Assembly (NCBI GenBank): GCA_036172665.1 | Contig: CM069874.1 | Location: 53,302,707 to 53,366,706 of the forward strand | Origin: Prosopocoilus inquinatus | Taxonomy: Eukaryota > Arthropoda > Insecta > Coleoptera > Lucanidae | Length of the DNA: 64,000 nt | Direction of reading: 5' to 3' | Shown: positions 22,601 through 31,786 of the stretch, piece by piece | Layout of the letters: each line of letters starts with the position of its first letter | How positions within the stretch are numbered: the stretch's first letter is position 1 | Translations under genes and position numbers: made by a program | The notes under the pieces: model-generated | Told to the model about the DNA's origin: nothing | The model's input: only the letters and a program-made list of their open reading frames with translations | Databases searched by the model: none

Positions 22601-25600
22601 GTACAAACTTCTTTTAATCTCGAACCGGACAAAAATATGAAGGGAAACACACTCAACGTTTCGCTATAGATTTATAGCTTCGTCAGGAGTGACAATTTTC
22701 ATCGGACAAGAACCAACTTCAAATATGGAAGTATTTTACATATTTTTTTACATATCGAATTATCAGAAATTTTCTTCCATCCTGAGTTGCTATTTGTTTT
22801 GCGGGGAAAGTTTTGGAAAACTAATTTTCCTATAACGGATACAATTTCAGTTTGTAAGAAATCAATCAGTTGGTGCTCGTGAACGGTAATTGGATACCTT
22901 TAGGTTATTGTGAAGATTTATTGAAAGGTCATTACAATTGTAACAACTGCATGTAATTAATATTGTAGTTAAATCAACTGTAAATGACCTCTACTGTACA
23001 TCTTTAAAAAAATATGTCAAATAATCAGTCGTTTTTTAAAAAAACATCACCTATTTAAGTTAAAAAAAAAAACTTAGCATGGATCACAGAATCATAGAAT
23101 TATTTATTCGGAATGAGCAAGCAAAAATCAAAGTCAGGTGATCTGTGTTTAATTTGACATTTCGAAAAAATCCTGGAAAAATCAATTTTTGACAGTCATT
23201 TATTTTCGGACGTCACTAACATTTTTTTAAATAGACCATAAACCCGCATTGCATTCCTTCCCCTCCCATTTAATAACAATTTGATGCATCGGAGCCGCGG
23301 AAAGGTGGCAGAAGTAAATAATACATTCGGCACAAGAAGTGGTCTGAATTATTTTCCCTGGTCATGACGATTCATTCATTTACAAAAAAAATCTTAAAAT
23401 TTTTCCCATAAAACAACAATCATAAATTTTTGATGTAGTTGGATAGAGAATTCAATGAGCTATCATAATCAAAAAAAAAATTGGGGGTTGCTATTTAAAA
23501 AAAAAATCGATGATGTCATTACTTGAAAACAAATAACTGTCAAAAATTGATTTTCTGCGTTTTTTAGAAATGTCAAAAATAAAGAAATTACGAATTTTAT
23601 TCCATACTTTAGAGGCTCACTGTACATAGAACAATCTAATAAACATTGAACAAATCTATGTAAAAGCAAAACACATCACTGTCTAATAAGTAACCATTAA
23701 GAAATTTCTACTACAAATTACCCAAGGGTAGAAAACAATATTTTTTTTAGTTATAAGTGTCTAACTAGTTCTGATTACATGGCTTTGATTTTCTAGCTCA
23801 CATAGTATCAACTTAAACAAAAGGTTTTAATCATTGTGATTGTTACTGCACATTTATTTATTTTTTTCCAGTTTTAGCTCTTTCTTAATAGTTCCGAAGG
23901 TTTGGTCATCCCTGTCAAATCTAAAACTCAGTTTTAATTCCAGGAATTAATATTTCCATATAAATATCTCTCATCTTTTATCAAAAGGAGATTATTCTCA
24001 ATGAAAAAAATCAATCTCCTTATTTTTAATCAAATGCAAGTCAAATACAAAACTTGATGGCAATCAATGACTAGCAAAATTTATTGCTCAATACTGTACG
24101 TGTTACTACACTCCCCTTAAAAAAATCTAATCTAACTTATGTAACTGATCTTTTATTAATTTAGTTTAACTAAATAACCAACTCTTAATTACCTCAAAGT
24201 TGAACTGAAAACGTAATTTATTACTATAAGTTAATAACTTCTTATTAATTGACTTAACTTTAACTTACTGTAATCTTTTAGTTATTGAGTTCCTATGGAA
24301 AGTACATTAAGGCCCAGTCTTTTCATCTCTGAGTAACTTTAATCGTTGATTTATTCCCATAGTTACAATTGTAGAGACAATTAGAAATTAATCAATGGTT
24401 AAAGTTACTCAGAGATGAAAAGAGTGGAGCTAAGAAAACAGCTTTATTTTGATCTGTCCTAGCTATCATTATAGTCTGCTCCACGTATTATGACTGGGAC
24501 AGCCTGTATATGTTATGAACATTAAATTTTTCGCTCCTCCTTTTCAACTAATTTGTGCTTCCCAATTCAGAAAGCACTGATTGAAAGAGATTTTAATACA
24601 GTTTACTAAAGAATTTTTAGTTTTCTCTATTGTTTATACAGGGTATCTCAAATTGAGTGGTCTATTAAAAATTCTCGGGGACAGAAATATACCAACATTC
24701 TAAAAATTAATTCACTGCCCTAGGAGAAAATGTCCTTTCAGACCAAAATATTTTCACTTTTATATCAGTTCCAGTTATGCCGGAAGTCACCGTTAAATTT
24801 CTTATTTTAAACATTGTTGTTCTTAAATTGTTCTATGTAAAAATTGTTGACGCACTTACACTTCTTACACTTCACTTCAAAAATTGTGATAAATTTACCA
24901 AAATATATATGCTGTTACAAGAAACAAGTCTTAAACTAGAAAACTAATAAAAATAGGTATAGTGAATGCAGAATTTGATTCTGTGTCTCATGTTCCATTA
25001 CAAAAACTGAGTTTTGGGCAGTTAAACATGACAAGGTTCGACACCACCCTGTGAATTATCAAGAATGACTAAGATATGATTTGAAAGGCTCAAAATTATT
25101 CTTTCAAACAACAGGTCACATGAATCTTGAAATTTGAAAATACCATAAATACACTCTCTTATGTGAAAGGTGACAGAAATAATTTTTTTAATAAATTTGA
25201 AGATATCTCAAAATCCATTACATTGAAGTGTAAGTGCCTTAAAAATTTTTACTTAGAATAATGTGCAGAATCAGAATTTGCAATAAAAAATATAGCATAC
25301 CATTTAAAATAAGAAAGTTAATTGCGACTTCCGGTATAACTGGAAGTGATATAAAAGTTAAAATATTTTACTCTGAAAGATTACTTCCTCCTAGGGCAGT
25401 GTGTTAATTTTCAGAATGTTTATAAGTTCCTTTCCGTGAAAACTTTTAATACGCTACCCAACTTGGGATACCCTGTATGTAAAGTATACTGACAATTTTT
25501 AATATAATTCTTGTAGTACTTTACACTTAAATATAATTTATATGACGTGTATTCTACTGACCCAACCCTGCTTACAGGTAATTTTAATTTAAAGAAGCAA

Positions 25601-27116
25601 ACTTACACGTTGCTCTCTTTGACATTCTTCAAACCTTGATTCACATCATCAGTGAGTTCTTTCCAAACCGTAATCCCCAGGTTTCGTTTCAATTCAGCAC
25701 TGCGTCGCATTTTTGCTGAAAGAACTGTTCGTAAAGTTGCTATTTCTTCTTCGATTTGGACAAGTTCTGTTCGCCATTCTTCTTCCTGCTTCAGTTTTTC
25801 TTCATACGATAAGTGTGAGTAATCTGTTGGAGTGTTATCTCCTGCAGCCATTGCTTCTTCTACAAAAGTAAAAGAATGAGTAAAAACAACAGACAAGAGG
25901 TGTTGAATTTATGGTGCGGGAAACATAATATAGGAAGGTAAAAAATTAGGACGTATAGTAATTAGTTTGATTCAGCAATTCAAAGTTAATTGAAATCGTT
26001 TGCGTCACACAAAACCATAACCTCAAAGAGCCTATGACCTCACTTCCAGCTTCCAGCAAGACTCAAGGAAGAGCTAAATTATAGTCAAACAAAACCGGAA
26101 GAAAGTATTGTCTGTCTTTTTTCTTATGCAGTCTGTTCATTTGTTTTTCTGAGGTGTTTTAGTTACATGCCCAAATTTTTATTTCAAAAAGCTTATTATA
26201 CTTACCACTGTCGTTGCCATTACTTATTTCCAAATATTTCCTAAAATTGCTGTCTTTTGGCAATTTAGCTAAATAAGGCTTAGTAAGATCACAGTAAGTA
26301 ACACGCACTTGTCGTTTAAAATTATTCCTAAAAAACGCCCTGATAATCGCATTCGCGCGTTTAACATTAAAAAATTCAGCCTCAACATTAACGGATTCGT
26401 CGTTCCCATTGAGGGAATTCAAACTATTAAAATTTAATTCATCAAAATCCAGCTGCCTCATATCAAATAATTCCAAATCATTTTCTAATAAATCATTCTC
26501 GTCGAGGTACTCAATATCGTCGAGGTCGTCCAAACTCGGGGTTGTACTGATATGCGGATTAAAATACGGATCTTCAATGTAGTTAGGTTCTTCTTCGCCG
26601 CTCATTTTTTCAAAAACACTGATACACAAAATTCACGTCATGTGCATTTCTTAACGAAATTCGATCGGCAACGTTAAAAATTTGCAAAACAGCTGGTATT
26701 GCTGCTTGTCGAGCGTGAAGAAATTCCTTTCTCGCGGCTTTCTCCTTGAGGCATTTTCGAAAGTATGCAACAAGCGATGCGTAAAAAATTTAAGTCCGGA
26801 CAGGCGATTACAAAATTTGTTATCGGTTTCCGATTTTGTCCGCGATAGATAAATAAATAAATAAAAACGGGAAAAATTCCGACATAGATGACACGTCACG
26901 GCCGCGGCGTTACAAAGAACGTCAATTCTATTTCAGCCCCCTTATACGCTTTCTCCCTTTTTGGGTATGGAGAGATGATTGCATAAATTAACAACAATGT
27001 AACAGCTAATAAATGCGTCAGGTATTTTTTTTTGGAACAGTGAAGATGTGGAAGGGTATATTAGGAACTCAAATAATAATCATGAACTTACCTGCAGACG
27101 GACTTATGTTATTCAT
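7670..27116 (-). CDS. Tpd52: Tumour protein D52 family (TPD52) gene, spliced, with alternative N-termini
   Basis: Coding exons (- strand, in order): a first exon at 27116-27092 or alternatively 26605-26206; then 25859-25607, 13845-13786 (cassette), 13664-13535 and 7792-7670 (stop TAG). All junctions are GT-AG and in phase; the short form with cassette is 196 residues, the long form 321. The second exon carries the family coiled coil (SYEEKLKQEEEWRTELVQIE and following, then KRNLGITVWKELTDDVNQGL). The fourth carries YQKTTSVIGGITGSITSKLG and the signature FRSFEEKVG. The last exon is a Ser-rich tail ending EEKPIA. TPD52 proteins dimerise through the coiled coil and act in vesicle trafficking and secretion (family knowledge). 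Introns of 11.8 kb and 5.7 kb are packed with transposons, including an intact mariner. The 5' end faces a transposase-like pseudogene across about 660 bp. Confidence 0.9.
8094..8136 (-). ncRNA. Hammerhead ribozyme core, left arm of Penelope-like element 1
   Basis: Read on the - strand: stem I CGTG, core CTGAAGA, helix II GGCAGC/GCTGCC with loop TTA, GAA core, short self-complementary stem III ATACGTAT, C at the cleavage site, then TACG closing stem I (one G-U pair). This is the type I arrangement with minimal helix III reported for Penelope-like elements. Activity is untested. Confidence 0.7.
8513..10800 (+). mobile_element. Mariner-superfamily DD41D transposon, apparently complete
   Basis: Starts CACCCTGTCCGTTTTTCGAG and ends with its inverse, flanked by TA. 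The terminal inverted repeats are unusually long, about 487 bp each (8513-8999 and 10314-10800), and appear essentially identical; even the translated shadow frames in both arms agree. It carries one transposase gene with a 61-bp intron. It inserted into the left arm of the Penelope-like element, so it is younger than that element. Confidence 0.88.
9074..10199 (+). CDS. DD41D mariner transposase (rosa/Visitor-type spacing), one intron
   Basis: Exons 9074-9307 and 9369-10199; the 61-bp intron begins GTAAAC and ends TTAATTAG. The product is about 354 residues, normal for mariner transposases. The first exon has a helix-turn-helix-like start (FSSQEQRDMIQIYYTS). The second shows the DDE-type catalytic core: IIWSDECKF (first Asp, about residue 155), WFQQDGAPPHNA (second Asp) and WPARSPDMSPLDYFLWG (third Asp). 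I count 41 residues between the second and third Asp. That spacing is described for the rosa/Visitor lineage of the IS630-Tc1-mariner superfamily. There is no internal stop once the intron is removed. Reading through the intron instead gives a stop, so splicing is required. It cuts and pastes its own element at TA sites. Confidence 0.88.
11041..12380 (+). pseudogene. Penelope-like reverse transcriptase and GIY-YIG endonuclease, decayed
   Basis: Fragments in several frames carry LYVLPKIHKAGKSVRPIVSG, a segment containing VSFDVQSLFPSVP, then GTAMGNCLSPFLANLF and the catalytic LHYVDDTFAIF. After this come the linker and an endonuclease tail (ILTRFKEHLSHYRYNRFEKS, QHIYNTGH). The order matches Penelope-like elements: RT, then C-terminal GIY-YIG nuclease. 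Frame breaks lie at about 11236 (A run), 11400, 11950 and 12190-12217, and the N-terminal part is missing, so it is dead. Function (target-primed reverse transcription) is known for the family only. Confidence 0.8.
13115..13157 (+). ncRNA. Hammerhead ribozyme core, right arm of Penelope-like element 1
   Basis: The + strand shows CGTA, CTGAAGA, a helix II of GGCAGC and GCTGCC around TTA, then GAA, ATACGTAT, C and TACG. Stem I is four Watson-Crick pairs. It is the inverted twin of the motif in the left arm, with only a stem I difference. Confidence 0.72.
13786..13845 (-). other. Tpd52: Tpd52 60-nt cassette exon
   Basis: Encodes YQTVESKVGQVTKAVTDAP between a CAG acceptor and a GTAAGT donor. It is exactly 20 codons long and has the same phase on both sides. 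The next exon also begins with YQ (YQKTTSVIGG), so skipping joins ESNV directly to YQKTT and keeps the frame. TPD52 genes are known for alternative exons in this region. Confidence 0.75.
13990..14291. mobile_element. 302-bp Mutator-like MITE, copy 2
   Basis: Same family and exactly the same length as the element at 3327-3628. Ends CAAAGTTAATATATGAG and CCCATATACTAACTTTA. It is flanked by the 9-bp direct repeat GATTAATCG (13981-13989 and 14292-14300). It lies in the large Tpd52 intron. Confidence 0.85.
14886..14972. repeat. Dispersed repeat, copy in inverse orientation
   Basis: The sequence around CCGAATGGATTATTTACTTC and TGCGATGCATCAAATTG is the reverse complement of 23257-23365. It also resembles 32235-32360 (shared GATGCATCGGAGCCGC and a CCCTGGT-type end). 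No terminal repeats were resolved. Confidence 0.6.
15387..15435 (-). ncRNA. Type I hammerhead ribozyme, retrozyme-like unit 1
   Basis: On the - strand: stem I GTCTCTG pairs with TAGAGGC (7 pairs including wobbles). Then core CTGAAGA, helix II AGCCC/GGGCT with loop CAAGCA, core GAA, minimal stem III ACAGCTGT and the cleavage trinucleotide GTC. All conserved core positions of the hammerhead (CUGANGA, GAA, UH) are present. It is the best ribozyme candidate in the window. Confidence 0.8.
15698..15746 (-). ncRNA. Type I hammerhead ribozyme, retrozyme-like unit 2
   Basis: Exactly 311 bp from the unit 1 motif. Stem I is better paired (GTCTCTG with CAGAGGC). Helix II has one C-to-A change that introduces a mismatch. 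Core residues are unchanged. Cleavage at both motifs would release a 311-nt monomer. Confidence 0.75.
16914..17267. mobile_element. MITE with AATAACGAGTGTTCAAT ends
   Basis: The left end AATAACGAGTGTTCAATAAAA and its inverse at 17245-17267 enclose about 350 bp without coding potential. A poly-A or poly-T run follows each end inward. Confidence 0.75.
17270..18326. other. Intronic DNA of Tpd52 without recognised feature
   Basis: AT-rich sequence, with an AATAATAATAATAA microsatellite at about 18080 and a short palindromic GC-rich patch at about 18140-18180 (ACACGTCCGG ... CCGGACACGTG). No exon or transposon boundary resolved. Confidence 0.4.
18327..20478. mobile_element. Foldback transposon with two 678-bp terminal inverted repeats
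   Basis: Starts CAGGGTGGATTAATTTCGATG and ends with the inverse, flanked by TA. The arms run 18327-19004 and 19801-20478, 678 bp each. No transposase is present. The ends resemble those of the mariner at 8513 (CACCCTGTCC) and the elements at 21420, 24639 and 35739, suggesting a family mobilised by a mariner-type transposase. The central 800 bp holds Penelope-derived debris. Confidence 0.85.
19550..19592 (-). ncRNA. Decayed hammerhead motif in Penelope debris
   Basis: The - strand shows CACTC, a core altered to CTGGCGA, a paired segment, GAAAC and a closing GAGTG. The A-to-G change in the CUGANGA box should abolish cleavage. It is a relic of the same family as 22650-22691 and 54134-54175. Confidence 0.55.
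20484..21049. other. Intronic DNA of Tpd52 without recognised feature
   Basis: AT-rich stretch with a 21-nt A run at about 20859. Nothing coding is seen. Confidence 0.4.
21050..21193. mobile_element. 144-bp MITE with 8-bp target duplication
   Basis: Inverted ends (TAGGGAACGGAATTATATAT and ATATATAATTCCGTCCTGTA) are flanked by the direct repeat GTCATCAG (21042-21049 and 21194-21201). An 8-bp duplication points to hAT-type mobilisation. Confidence 0.8.
21420..22280. mobile_element. Foldback element with TA target duplication
   Basis: Begins CAGGGTTTTTTTTTATATTT and ends in the inverse, flanked by TA. The arms are roughly 170 bp (to about 21590, and from about 22130). The right-arm sequence reappears at 36990-37130 in another composite element. 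No protein is encoded. Confidence 0.82.
22590..22740 (-). mobile_element. Solo fragment of a Penelope-like terminal repeat (family 2)
   Basis: Shares TTTAATCTCGAACCGGACA and TTCATCGGACAAGAACCAAC with the arms of the element at 54085-55455, and contains the same hammerhead. Confidence 0.7.
22650..22691 (-). ncRNA. Hammerhead ribozyme core, Penelope-like family 2, solo copy
   Basis: The - strand reads CACTC, CTGACGA, helix II GCTATA/TATAGC, GAAAC, GTT, GAGTG. Stem I CACTC/GAGTG is fully paired and stem III is only two pairs (AC/GT), the minimal form reported for Penelope-like elements. All core positions are intact. Confidence 0.72.
23257..23365. repeat. Dispersed repeat, direct copy
   Basis: Contains CTTCCCCTCCCATTTAATAA, GATGCATCGGAGCCGCGG and TTTTCCCTGGT. 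Inverted counterpart at 14886-14972, diverged copy at 32235-32360. Confidence 0.6.
23370..24305. other. Intronic DNA of Tpd52 without recognised feature
   Basis: AT-rich with short homopolymer runs. No exon or transposon boundaries found. Confidence 0.4.
24309..24431. repeat. Short foldback repeat
   Basis: CTTTTCATCTCTGAGTAACT and its inverse AGTTACTCAGAGATGAAAAG are separated by a short spacer and together form an imperfect hairpin of about 120 bp. Confidence 0.65.
24639..25475. mobile_element. Foldback element with TA target duplication
   Basis: Left end CAGGGTATCTCAAATTGAGT, right end the imperfect inverse (CTTGGGATACCCTG), flanked by TA. The arms extend about 180-230 bp (for example CTTCCGGTATAACTGGAAGT in the right arm). 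No coding sequence. Confidence 0.82.
26206..26605 (-). other. Tpd52: Tpd52 alternative long first coding exon, acidic
   Basis: 133 codons from ATG 26605 (AAAAAATGAGC, good context) to a GTAAGT donor at 26205-26200, in the same phase as the short first exon. It encodes a strongly acidic Asp/Glu/Leu/Asn stretch (DDLDDIEYLDENDLLENDLE) followed by a basic segment (FFRNNFKRQVRV). I do not recognise this segment from known TPD52 proteins. The clean shared splice phase is the main evidence that it belongs to the gene. Confidence 0.7.
27092..27116 (-). other. Tpd52: Tpd52 alternative first coding exon, short form
   Basis: ATG at 27116-27114 encodes MNNISPSA and then splices at a consensus GTAAGT donor (27091-27086), leaving one base of a codon. 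That phase matches the acceptor at 25859, giving the junction residues EEAMAAGDN. This is probably a separate promoter from the exon at 26605. Confidence 0.7.
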
Positions 27117-27777
27117 TATTGCGGTTACAGCAACTTGTAAATTTGCACTCACAAATTAGTAAAGCACCGGCCAGAATACAATTACATCAAACTTGTGTAC
27201 ATCGGACTTTTGACAACTACGTATCGATAACTCAACCGGTAATTTGGACATTTACAGTTTGCAAGCATACCGACTTTAGGAATTAGGTCGCGTTCAGTAG
27301 CCGCGGCGCTGAAGCGTTTATCTACAGCATAACCAAGGAGCGCACAAAGAAAAATAATCACGAAATTTTTACTCTAGTGTTATAGTAAAATTCATTTCAT
27401 AACTTTCTGCTACAAATGTATTAATTTTTTCTGCAGCATATGGATAAGTTTTTCTGCGCTTGTAGTTTCTGTTACTAAATAATTGCAGTAGATAAATCAT
27501 AGCACTTATTACGATAATAATATTAATTCGTCGATATAATTAAGAGAAAAATTGAAAAATATTTTTGACGATGTAGTGTATGACAAAGTGGCATGCTGCA
27601 TTTTAAAATTACTTATTTATTGTAGCATTTTATCATTAATTGTCATCCGATTCATTCGCGCATGCGAGATACTTCTTTTTAGTAGAGGTGGTTATAGAAC
27701 CGGTAAAATAAAAAACACGGTCGGGAATTCCGTTGCGTTGCAGATCTTGCGTATCGGGATGCACAGGCAAAGATAAG

Positions 27778-29076
27778 ATGGCGGATGAAGTTGTAGTAAA
27801 TTTATTAGACCAGTGGGGTTTTGAGAACCTTGTTCCGATTTTTAAAGGTAAGTGCGTGTATAGTTGCCTATATTTATTATTATCATAATAATAGCAATAC
27901 CTAAAAAAACGCTAAAACAAAATTATTATTACTTTTATCGATGATAAGCACATGCTCAGAACTGCGGAGTCATACGAAAACGATTTGCAATTGAATGATC
28001 TAAAAAACACAGGCATCAAAGTGTGTGGAACGATGTAGAAGATTTTCATGTAGTAAATAATTATGGCGTCGATGTGATGTACGATTTATTTGAAGGAGTA
28101 TGTGTGTATGATCTTACTTACCTTCTACGCAAACTAATAATTGATTTAAAATTATTTACATTAGACACATTAAATAAAAGAATACAATACAGGCTTTTGA
28201 TTTAAGTATTTCAGAAAAAACAAATATTCCGCCGATTATTACAACAGATCATTTAAAAACCAAGCTGAAAATGTCAGCTAGTGAAATGCTTTGTTTTTCA
28301 AGGTATCTTGGTTTATTTATTGGAGATTTTGTCCCACATGAATTAGAAATTTGGCAAATTTGGACAACTACGCGAAATAATTGATTGCTCCTACTTTGCA
28401 GTTCAGTGAAGGTATACGACTTCAAGTAGCAGTGGAAGAATATTGTTTATTAATACTGAAATATTGTAAAGATCTAAAACCAAAACATCACCATTTATTA
28501 CATTACAGTATGATATTTGAAAAAGTTGGTCCATTAGTGAATATTTGGAGCATGAGGTCAGAACAAAAACATAGGGAATCTAAATTTACTTCTAATGTCT
28601 CTGGTTCTTTTAAAAATATAATACATACTATGGCTAATAAATCACAGCTGAAATTATGCCACATTTTACTGTCTCCTCTCAGAGAAAATTTATCGTGGGG
28701 TAAATTTTCTATCATTGACGACGAACATAGAAAACTATACTTTCCTGTACCAAAATCTATTGAAGTATTAGATCTTGACTAGATAGATATTCGAGAAACG
28801 TTGTATAAGCCTAATGTTATATTAATACTAAGCTTTGAATTTTTGCCTTTGTTTGGCAAAATTATAAAGATATTTTTATATAATAACACGGATGTATATT
28901 TTTTGTGTAATATATTAGATACTCTTTGTTTCAACAAACACATACATGCTTTTGAAGTTTTCCAATCAAGAACTAATAAAATGATTGAGTTTCATTCATT
29001 ACATAATCATACTCCATGTTTACTGTCACAATTAGATTCTGGTCAAAAATGTGTATCTTTACGTTATTTAACATAA
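27778..29076 (+). pseudogene. Broken transposase-like gene (insect 'FHVVxNYGVDVMYDLFEG' family)
   Basis: The first exon 27778-27847 encodes MADEVVVNLLDQWGFENLVP and has a GTAAGT donor; it looks like the SAM-like N-terminus of this family. Downstream pieces carry FHVVNNYGVDVMYDLFEGVC, KMSASEMLCFSRYLGLFIGD, DLKPKHHHLLHYSMIFEKVG, WSMRSEQKHRESKFTSN and a C-terminal domain around FLPLFGKIIKIF. I recognise the order from multi-copy uncharacterised insect and cnidarian proteins that I believe derive from CACTA/EnSpm-like transposases; that assignment is tentative. Frame breaks occur at about 28190 and 28380, and an in-frame TAG at 28780-28782. The central part between 27847 and about 27960 is largely missing. 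It is therefore non-functional. Confidence 0.65.
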
Positions 29077-29079
29077 TAT

Positions 29080-30560
29080 TATGGTATATTATGAAACAAT
29101 TATATGAAGTAGCATCTAAAAAGTTTCTTTGTTATACTGTTCCATTTTATTAAGCACTTGTTAGAGTTAGGCAGTTTCTTTGTTAATAGTAATATTGTTA
29201 TTTTGTCTTTTATTGTAATATTATTACTTTTCTTGTTTGTAGTAACACTGTTACTTTTTCTTGTTTATATTGTTACTTTTTCTTTGTTATAATTCTTTTT
29301 CTTATTTATTTATTTTAGTACTTTAGACCCCTGTGACACCTTGCAAGATTTTATAACAAATCTTGCAAGGTGTCAAGAAAGTCTTAAATATAAATTTATT
29401 GCCAAAGTTTATAAGGTTGAATAAGTTTATTTTTAGTGATCCTGAAGTATTTTATGTTATGTACACATAAAAAATACATATTATTATTATTTTCGATAGT
29501 TGTTTCTATGAGTTGTACCATAAATAAGCTTTTTCTCAACGTCTCATAATTGCAGATTAATAATTTCTTGAAAATGTATGATTACAGCCAAATTAATGTG
29601 GAGAGAAAATGGTGGCGCTAAACTAGTGTCTTTCCAGCCCTGATTTTAAATACGATTGGTTGGCACGCATTTGCCGACCGACCGTCTTTGAAATCAGAAC
29701 GACTGCATTTTGCAGGTTTCCTATACAAATTTCTAAAATTTACTGTAGAAAATAGTAAATTTTGCTACGTCATGAAGTAAATTTTGTAATAATACATAAG
29801 AAAGTAAACTACAGAAAACTTTTGGTTTTTTTATTATAAATTTGAATTAATACTACAATTCTTTTTCAAAATTTCTAAGCAAATGAGAATAATCACTACT
29901 TCTTTTAAGTTAAAAAAGCAAGAAAGTATTATTAAAAAAGTACAATGATTGTAATTATTAATAATACTTAGAAAAGCGATTTTTTTCTAAAATTATTTGA
30001 AGTATTAACTACATGAGATTAATAACAGCCACTACAGATTGTCCTACTTTTTAATATAATATTAAGAATACAAAAGTTTAGAAATATTCATTACAATAAA
30101 TAGCTGGTTCCTTTTTAAACGCAAATTGTAGTACAAATCTTTATAATTGTAGAACATACTACTACATTTTTTTTTCTGTGCATAAGCCTGAAAGAGGTGC
30201 ATATGACGTCTTTACTTGCAACGCTTTCTTGAAGCGGCCGCCATTGGTCAAGCGTGGTATTTTTACGCTATATACAGCGATGCTCACCATAAATGATACC
30301 CTTTGACAGTTTCGTAGTCCTTACGTTGAATGTTCTTAAGGATGTGGTTCGCATGCAGGAGTGTCATTTAAGTTAAGCATCGGAGTACATTCCAGCGTTG
30401 CATTAAGCACAATGAGTTCATAACTTCGGCTCAGGTAATTTAAAACGCTATAGCTTTGCGCTGTGCTGCAGTACTGCAAATAATTTTTCTACTTGAACGC
30501 AAGTAAATAGTCGCAAAGTGCCTAGGTCAAACAAAGCAGCGCAAACTTGCCGTCATATTG
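29080..30560. other. No gene recognised; hairpin and TTACTTTTTCTT-rich tract
   Basis: 29170-29300 has imperfect repetition of TGTTACTTTTTCTT. A perfect hairpin lies at 29335-29374 (separate entry). The rest is AT-rich, without coding potential. Confidence 0.45.
29335..29374. repeat. Perfect 17-bp stem hairpin
   Basis: GACACCTTGCAAGATTT, a 6-nt loop TATAAC, then the exact inverse. It could be a small foldback transposon, a miRNA-like precursor (too short alone) or a terminator-like structure; sequence alone does not decide. Confidence 0.8.
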
Positions 30561-30561
30561 G

Positions 30562-30675
30562 GCGCGTTCAGCGGATGCGTTGCTTACTCAGCAGACGTTT
30601 GTGATTGGCTATTACCTTCATGTGAGCCAATCACAATCGATCGCTGAGTAAGCAATTCAGCCGCTGAACGCGCCC
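30562..30675. mobile_element. 114-bp Harbinger-like MITE (GGGCGCGTTCAG ends)
   Basis: Almost entirely a foldback, with GGGCGCGTTCAGC at the left and its inverse at the right, and the 3-bp direct repeat ATT on both sides. Same family as 50177-50313; it shares end sequence with the large element 56568-60378. Three-bp duplications are typical of PIF/Harbinger. Confidence 0.78.
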
Positions 30676-30754
30676 ATTGATTCCCTGCTGCGCGCCAACT
30701 TCAAATTGCTGAGAGCTGACCATTGGACCTGACCGTAATAGCAGCAAAATTAGG

Positions 30755-30835
30755 CTTACCATACGTCCCGGTTTAACCGAGATTGTCCCGATTTCAGGCA
30801 GTAGTCCTGGCGTCGCGGCCGGTTTGGTATTTGGT
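30755..30835. repeat. Possible hAT-type end relic (ACGTCCCGG motif)
   Basis: ATACGTCCCGGTTTAACCGA resembles ATACGTCCCGATTTTGGCGG at about 38008. Such ends occur in hAT elements. No partner end found. Confidence 0.35.
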
Positions 30836-31502
30836 TTTGGTATTTTGTGTTGAATAATGTTAGTATATTTTCACACAAACATAGCTAAATAAGCGCAATA
30901 TGAAAAAAGGAAGTCGTCCTTTCTAAAAAAGATGTATTAAAAAAATAATTACATGAAGCACATAGCTTACATATGTATACGAATGATTCTGACATTTGCA
31001 ATTATTCCATAAAAGTATTAAAAAATGCATTTTTGCAAAGAATAATCGATGATTTGTTTAAATCACTATTTCTGGTAGTCAGCTTTAACGTTTAGTAAAC
31101 TTTATGTTGGTCTAGCATTCTGAATTAATATAACTGTAGTTCTTCTGGTTGTCCCTCATAATTGTCAAAATATAATACAAAATACAATACTTCAACGTCT
31201 CTGCTTAGCCAAAAGTTGCATAAAAACGTAAAAATTGATTTCTAAAACTATTTGAATTGGAAAAATGACACATTTACAACATGCTTCTTGCTTAATTGGA
31301 AATCCACGTGTTTGACCTTTTTTGATAGGCAACGTGAAACGGAAACGAAACAATAACTAACATTTGGAACAAACTCCAAGTCTTGAAAAAATTCCGCAAA
31401 TTAAATTTTTTGATAACATTTTCCCAGATTTTCAAAATAACCGTCGCTTGCCAACGAAATACAGGAAATTATCTTAGCGCCTCTTGCTACTGGAGTAAAA
31501 AC

Positions 31503-31550
31503 TAATTTAGGTCAAAAAGCGATCGTAAGATGTCGCTATTTTATCTGTTA
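31503..31550. repeat. Fragment of the retrozyme-like family (hairpin motif)
   Basis: AAGCGATCGTAAGATGTCGC followed by TATTTTATCTGTT matches the hairpin segment inside the 15338-15976 repeat. Related fragments lie at 48001-48058 and 63728-63765. Confidence 0.65.
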
Positions 31551-31696
31551 ATTTGATAAACATAACGAAAATAAAGTTACTAGAAATTCTTGATATGGCC
31601 ATCTGAAAGTTAAGAAATCAACTTTACTTTTTCCTTGTCCCTCAAACCCCCTGACCCATACTTTAAGGTAACACAAATTTTCCTATTGAGTCAGAC

Positions 31697-31786
31697 GGGG
31701 GTGGTTATAACAACGACATAACCAAAACATAACTTTCTTTTGACAGATTAAAACCGGATCTGGAATAGATCATGATAGGCAATTAT
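31697..31786. repeat. Segment duplicated at 33204-33280
   Basis: GGTTATAACAACGACATAAC through GATCATGATAGGCAAT occurs again about 1.5 kb downstream in the same orientation, with small changes. It flanks a cluster of inserted MITEs, so it may mark a local duplication. Confidence 0.65.
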
